From positions 22,260,006 to 22,324,005 of the forward strand of contig CM055095.1 of assembly GCA_029204225.1 (NCBI GenBank): a stretch of 64,000 nt of DNA. The letters run 5' to 3'. Shown piece after piece: positions 59,223 to 64,000 of this stretch. This stretch comes from Diphasiastrum complanatum. Lineage: Eukaryota > Streptophyta > Lycopodiopsida > Lycopodiales > Lycopodiaceae. The notes beneath the pieces were generated by a model that worked only from the letters and a program-made list of their open reading frames with translations, searched no databases and was not told the DNA's origin. The number at the start of each line of letters is the position of its first letter. Within the stretch, counting starts at the first letter, position 1. The position numbers and the translations under genes are program-made.

Positions 59223-59480
59223 TGTTACGGCCATATTCGATTAAGGACCTGGAATAGTCCTAATATGGTGGACCGGCCCTCCAGTATTCGAGATTATTGG
59301 TCACGCCTAGATTTTATTTCACATCAAGGCTTGTTGGTGACTAATGACCTTGACACTCTAATTGAGACATATGGAGTAGTGCATGTACGTGTGACTGATA
59401 TAAGCAGGAGGTATGCATGTAGAGTTGTGACCTATTTATAGTTGACCTACATGGGAATTGCATATGCTCATGCATAGGAT
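59223..59480 (+). repeat. Element C 3' LTR start, shared part
   Basis: TGTTACGGCCATATTCG follows a polypurine tract GGGAGGAAGAA, as for a 3' LTR. It probably extends to about 60480, with a TATA-like CTATATATTG at 59489-59498. The end of the LTR is not defined because the 5' copy stops matching at 59480. Confidence 0.75.
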
Positions 59481-60480
59481 CCTACTCTCTATATATTGAG
59501 GTAGAGAGTCGACGACTTGGTCTAGGTTACTTGTTGAGCTCTTCTCCTCTTGCTGTCACATTGGCATGGCTTGGGGGCTAGATCCAGGAGGATTCTCTAG
59601 GAGGGATCTAGGTTTGGTTGGGTGGTTTTGCTCCATGTTTTCCTATCCTCATCTTAGAGGTTTGTCCCTAGTGGTCTTTACAAGTGGCACTCAAGGAGAT
59701 GCTACAGTTGCTCAGGTATGATACATTTTGTATGCATAGTGGATGTTCTTCAGCTGGTGCATCATGTGTGGGGAGATAGGCTCCTTAGTGAGAGGCCTAT
59801 ATACTGGTCAAATCAGAGTTCAAAGTTGGACCTGATTTGGTGACTAATAGTGTAACAGTGGATCTACGGGTGACAGGTGCTGGTACGACAGGATACCACA
59901 GTTTGCGCAAGCCTGGTCATGTATTTAACGTATTCGTGTTGGTTTGTATGAATGTGTGTTTGCATGTTACCTTGTCACGAGAGTCTAAATGTGAGTTGAG
60001 TTTTATGTGCTTATGCATTTGCTACGTCTGAAACAAAGTAGTCATTTATGCTCATTGACTTGTCATTATGTCTACTAGCTGTCTATCTGGTGAGGGTACA
60101 ATCTTATGGTGGCAGCCTTAGTCACTCATTTATGTCAGCTTTATAGGTTTGTGCTTGTAAGTGCCTGATAGGATGTCAGCCTAGCTAGATGGAGAATGTA
60201 AGTCTCATGGTGGCGGTGGGATTTCCTCATATTGAGCCATGCGGTCCACTTGTGTTCAAGTCGGATTGGGGACGAGTCAATTGGTTGAGAGTATGGTAGA
60301 CTCTCTATATGAGCATCGTGGTTGCATGATACTTTGTGTGCCAAACCTGATGATTTGATGGTGTGCTTGAGTGTGAGTCAAGTACATGGTAGTAGGGATA
60401 TGCATAACATCTTTTGGACACTCCAAACGCTGCTGCAATATATTTCTTTACTCCTTTCACATTTGAGCTTAAAAGAGAGT
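59481..60480 (+). other. Probable remainder of element C 3' LTR
   Basis: Has a TATA candidate at its start and no coding features. Ends where a PPT-like AAAAGAGAG and a new TGTTAGAAATC begin at about 60479. The assignment is by position. Confidence 0.35.
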
Positions 60481-60552
60481 GTTAGAAATCAGTTTGATCT
60501 GATCCATTAGTATAAGCTTCAAATGTGATATTGTAATTAGTGTACAATACTC

Positions 60553-61056
60553 TTGAAGAAGACATTTATCAAACGATTCAAGCCTTTTCGCTTGATCGAA
60601 AGTCCTTTTGTCAAACTAAGTAACATAAAAATGACAAAAGACGAGAAAGTCTGTGACTACATTGAACGATTTAAAAGATTAAAAAGTCAAGTACAAGAGC
60701 AACCTACTGAGTCTATGCTCATAATTTGGTTCCTCGTTGGACTCCCACGATGGATACGACGTGAACTTCGTTCCAATGATGAATACATATCATTGAAACA
60801 AGCCATGTCTGATGCCATTCGAGAAAAAGACGAAGGATCAGATGTCGATGAGCCACGTGAACGAAGAACACATCGTGTTGTTCAAGAAAATCGACCAAAC
60901 GAGGAAACACGAGAACTTAGCATGTACAGTATTATTTTCAGTACTTGCTATACTTGGGGGCATGTCCCGAGTTTGTCAGTCGAATTTGGCCATACTAGGC
61001 CCCGACCTGCTTTTGATGTGCCATCTTTGAAAGCTTGTGAGAAGTGTCTATGGTGA
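60553..61056 (+). pseudogene. Ty3/gypsy gag fragment
   Basis: A 167-residue ORF with the retrotransposon Gag core FIKRFKPFRLIESPFVKL, KVCDYIERFKRLKSQ and WFLVGLPRWIRREL, then an acidic/Arg-rich linker (DEPRERRTHR). The C-terminal third reads as random sequence. No LTR or PBS just upstream. Confidence 0.7.
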
Positions 61057-61106
61057 TTGATTGCTGCTCAAATTTGACTTCTAGCTCTCTCAGTGGACTT
61101 CTAGCC

Positions 61107-61619
61107 ACAATTCTTACACTCCCTCACAAAGATGAAATGAAGATTAGATGAGAACCTATCAAAGACTTATCAAATCAAATCAATTTTGACTATTTTTGGA
61201 CAATAAAATGGCTAAAACTTGTACTTTCTTTTTTATGGTTCTTCAAAACCTCTAAAAAACATTTAAAGGACTTGAATCCAACCTCAATTAATTAGATTTA
61301 ATGACACAAAGTCAAATCCAATCAATGGCATACTAACATTGATGCTTTCTCATAAATCTAGCATCAAAAAACTCATCAATATCTATTACTATGAATTTTT
61401 ATGGATCTTAGCAAAAATGTAAATTATTTTTGGATGCAAACCTGTCCACACATGTGAATGGTACAAAATTAGGCCTTGATCAAATTTGATCCACAAATTT
61501 CAATCCAATCATCTGATTTCTACTTGGCCTTCCAATACTAGCTTTTTAGATCAAAAACTTGCTAGTTTGGGATTGTACACAAGATTAATGATTAACTCTT
61601 GTACCTTGCTCTGATACCA
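61107..61619 (-). other. Minus-strand element leader with PBS; no coding
   Basis: 61608-61619 is the minus-strand PBS TGGTATCAGAGC. Leftward (inside the element) to about 61115 there is only AT-rich noncoding sequence, ending at a PPT-like GAGGGAG beside TGTAAGAATTG. The small size looks TRIM-like, but the two candidate LTR starts do not match each other. Confidence 0.45.
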
Positions 61620-61989
61620 TGTGAGTACTTTGGACCTTGAATGAGTGCATTTAATGACTCACAAGAGAGTGATTGATTGATCATAAAAACAATGCAAACT
61701 AGACACTAAATTTTGAGAACTAGATCAACAAATTAGCATCTATCAATCAATTTGAAGAGCAACCTTTAATCATTAATCAAACACAAAGTACAACTCACAC
61801 ATGTGAAACAGTACATAGTACAGCTTGTAGACTGAAAAGAAAAAGGTCCAAATGACTTTGATCTTGCTTGGATCCAAAAAACAACAAGTACATAGAGTAG
61901 AAACTCAAGTTTTGGTCTAAGTGTTTACTATGGAGAGTCTCCTACATACAAAAGCCTCTTCCTTTGTAAAGTTAAGTGAATTTCCAACA
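61620..61989 (-). mobile_element. Copia-type 5' LTR (minus, probably truncated)
   Basis: Plus-strand TGTGAGTACTTTGG ... TTTCCAACA, directly next to a perfect PBS. It carries CTCACACATGTGAAAC at 61795-61810, the decayed form of the palindrome seen in the other copia LTRs. At 370 bp it is shorter than the other LTRs here; the right end adjoins a gypsy fragment. Confidence 0.55.
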
Positions 61990-62002
61990 TGTAATAAAAA
62001 AG

Positions 62003-62335
62003 TTAACTTGGCTTTCTTGCCCTAATTTGCCAACCTAGCCTCATTCCTAGAGTCATGCCAAGTAGGTGGCTAGTCGGTCCTTCAGTAGGCACCAGTTGCC
62101 TGCTCAAGAAACATATTGGGAAGTCTTTGCCATACTTGCCCGGTTGCGCAAGAAGACCTCCAATGGCATACTTACTTGCGTCAGTATGCACATGGAACTC
62201 TTTCGTGTAATCTGGCAAGCGGAGTATGGGAGCCGTGGTGAGGGCTGTTTTCAACTCCTCAAAGGCCTTAATTCGTTCTTCGGTCCAGCGAGGATCTACC
62301 ACATCGACCAATTGGGCCAAATCGAGTTGGCCCAA
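62003..62335 (-). pseudogene. Ty3/gypsy RT-RNase H junction fragment
   Basis: The minus strand reads WTEERIKAFEELKTALTTAP, LRLPDYTKEFHVHTDASKYA and GGLLAQPGKYGKDFPICF, the RT tail and RNase H start of gypsy elements, then degrades. About 110 residues, no neighbouring domains. Confidence 0.8.
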
Positions 62336-62418
62336 TTCGACTAAATTCTACACATCCGACGTCTAGAACCGATGAGTTGCATACAAATGTCCTTCGTGCT
62401 AGAAGGAAAGCCATTAGG

Positions 62419-62480
62419 GCACACACACACACACATGCACGCACGCGCACGCGCACGCGCGTGCACGCATGCACGCATGC
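62419..62480. repeat. 62-bp perfect alternating purine-pyrimidine tract
   Basis: (AC)n passing into mixed GCAC/GCGC/GCAT units, strictly alternating R-Y for 62 bases; the first break is C-T at 62480-62481. Such tracts favour left-handed Z-DNA under torsional stress. Confidence 0.95.
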
Positions 62481-62489
62481 TCGCGTGCA

Positions 62490-64000
62490 ATCTAACTTAA
62501 AACCTCCCAAATGAAAAACTTCAACCATATTTCTAATTGATTCAATATTGATCGAATTGCTCACTTTCCAATTTACTTGAGCTACGTCATCATTGCTAGA
62601 AAAAGCCATTGTCTCTTGCACTACAAATGAGAATGCATTATACAAAACAAATGCACGAAAGAAATAATGCAGCTAAATTTTTTTCAGAACTTATGACAAC
62701 GTTCACTCAATCACTTTATCTTAGAACTATTTTGAGCTTTCTAATATTGGAAAGACGATATAATAATGTCTTTTTTTTTAAAGAATAAAATTTTCTTTGT
62801 ATTTTAATTAACTTCTAACATTTTTTTATTAGCTTATTATTATTGTTTGTAGTTTTTTTTTACAACATTTTTTAGCTACTATGTTAACGAGCGTTGTATG
62901 AAGGTTGTATGAAGATGACAATGGTGACAAGTTGGTTGTCCTATTGGGGCATCACACATTCCACTATTAAAATTTCTCCACAGCACTAAAGATTAGCTAA
63001 ATCAAGCACCGAACCTACATTGCGCCTATTTCATCCAAAATTCATACATGCTTCCATCACATCTAAAACTTCACACCTTGAGACCTGCGTTTCATATTAG
63101 ATTCAGTGTTACATGAACTTAAGGTTGAGTACGAAGCATCGCAAAGACAAACAAGCTAAAATTTGCACATAGATGCTAGGTCTATTAACATTTTGAACAT
63201 AACGGTAATCACTTTCCACAGATCAAAAGTTCATTTTAGCCTTTAGAGAAATTTTATACAAGTCAAAAAAACCTCGAAAGTCTTTTCCATTCAGAAATAT
63301 TGTAAGCTATAAGTTTCTTTTATCTCAAAGACTCTACAATGTACCAGCAAATATCTAATAGGTGCACCCTTTGAAATATTTATGTGGGCTGCCAAATGAA
63401 TATCTGATTGTTGCCCCACTGAAAAGGGAGGCCATATTCACACCACAGTATGGCATCCACTATGCCGCCAATTTCAACAGATGGCAGGCACAATACACAA
63501 TTTCCATCAAGCATAATGCCCCTAGTAAGCCTTATGTATCCTCAGTTCCACAAATGGGGACTCAAACCTGGGTGGACAAGCCTACAAAGCAAGTTCATAT
63601 CCACCGTGCCTCAGATCCTTGGATATAAGCTTTGCAGTTTAATATTGAGATTTTGAATGGGAATACTTGTCCTTTTGACCCATTGGTGTAAAATGTCTCT
63701 TTCATCATAATGGCTAAGTAAATATTATTTCAAGTATCAATATACTTTGCTTGTTTTGGAATAAAACTTCCTTTGTCACAACTACCAAAGAGGAAACAAG
63801 TTGCCACAGTATCTCTACTATTACCACTAAGAAAATCTTAAACTACGAAAGAACATCCCCAAGACCCTAGAAGTGGCTATTGCGCAACAAAGGGAAGGAG
63901 AATAAAACTCAAATGATGAATCTGCAAGGACTCAAAGGGCTTCACTAATTGACCCAATTATGTAAATGACATATTAGCAACATAGAATTTTAGTTCTCAA
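62490..64000. other. Intergenic to the end of the window
   Basis: AT-rich with poly-T runs (62760-62870). An open stretch at 63362-63628 (88 residues, unusual amino-acid balance with several aromatic residues) and its overlapping frame have no family resemblance; it could be an exon of a gene beyond the window, or chance. Confidence 0.4.

Noticed and set aside
61107-61989. A complete miniature (TRIM) element
   Set aside because: PBS and a PPT-like run are about 500 bases apart, but the sequence after the PPT (TGTAAGAATTG) does not match the outer end of the LTR on the right (TGTTGGAAATTC), so two matching LTRs cannot be shown.
1-64000. CRISPR arrays, rRNA, tRNA genes or bacterial-type operons
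   Set aside because: No regular spaced repeats, no rRNA-like GC-rich block, and no sequence with both A- and B-box tRNA motifs was seen; PBS sequences explain the tRNA-like matches. Spliced MYB gene and LTR elements show nuclear plant DNA.

Overview
The window looks like nuclear DNA of a land plant with a large, retrotransposon-rich genome. It holds two probable host genes: a spliced R2R3-MYB gene of the MYB52/54/105/117 type (subgroup 21) and one Ser-rich single-ORF gene. Most of the other recognisable sequence is LTR-retrotransposon debris, in AT-rich DNA rich in stop codons. A possible Penelope-like fragment and the style of the Ty3/gypsy pol sequences would fit a fern or another seed-free vascular plant. 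That placement is inference; the sequence alone does not name the species.

Layout. 1-2835: decayed retroelement, possibly Penelope-like. 2836-4860: mostly nothing, with a doubtful Ty1/copia gag scrap. 4870-6735: host gene of unknown function with a (CT)n-rich leader. 7790-10150: minus-strand Ty3/gypsy remnant that lost RT-RNase H. 10160-11750: unrecognised decayed ORFs. 11758-12625: copia-type LTR flanked by a polypurine tract on one side and a primer-binding site on the other. 13463-15624: the MYB gene (minus, three exons), with a (GA)n promoter tract near 16430. 16600-22860: AT-rich, with two decayed LTRs. 22860-28900: Ty3/gypsy element A (plus). 28900-31479: Ty3/gypsy element D (minus; gag, PBS, LTR). 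31640-32430: minus copia LTR.

32577-52617 is a nest. Ty3/gypsy element B (plus) has a 5' LTR, a PBS, gag, protease, RT, RNase H, integrase and a 3' extra ORF. It is split twice. A Gag-protease-only copia-type element (35273-41663) sits between its zinc-knuckle region and its protease, and itself contains a 564-bp inverted-ended insert. A young copia element (47351-52565, target duplication CAACA) sits in its 3' ORF. 52618-60480 carries a further LTR plus PBS and a decayed chromovirus-like element C. 60550-62340 has gag, LTR and RNase H scraps. 62419-62480 is a perfect alternating purine-pyrimidine tract. 62490-64000 has no gene I can support.

The most interesting object is the young copia element. 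Its LTRs differ at about 4 of 682 positions and its long frame encodes Gag-protease-RT-RNase H, yet the whole integrase is missing without loss of frame. The older nested copia-type element stops resembling a normal polyprotein at the same place, right after the same protease-tail motif LYKLDAFV. Together they suggest a lineage of integrase-less copia elements that depend on integrase from elsewhere.
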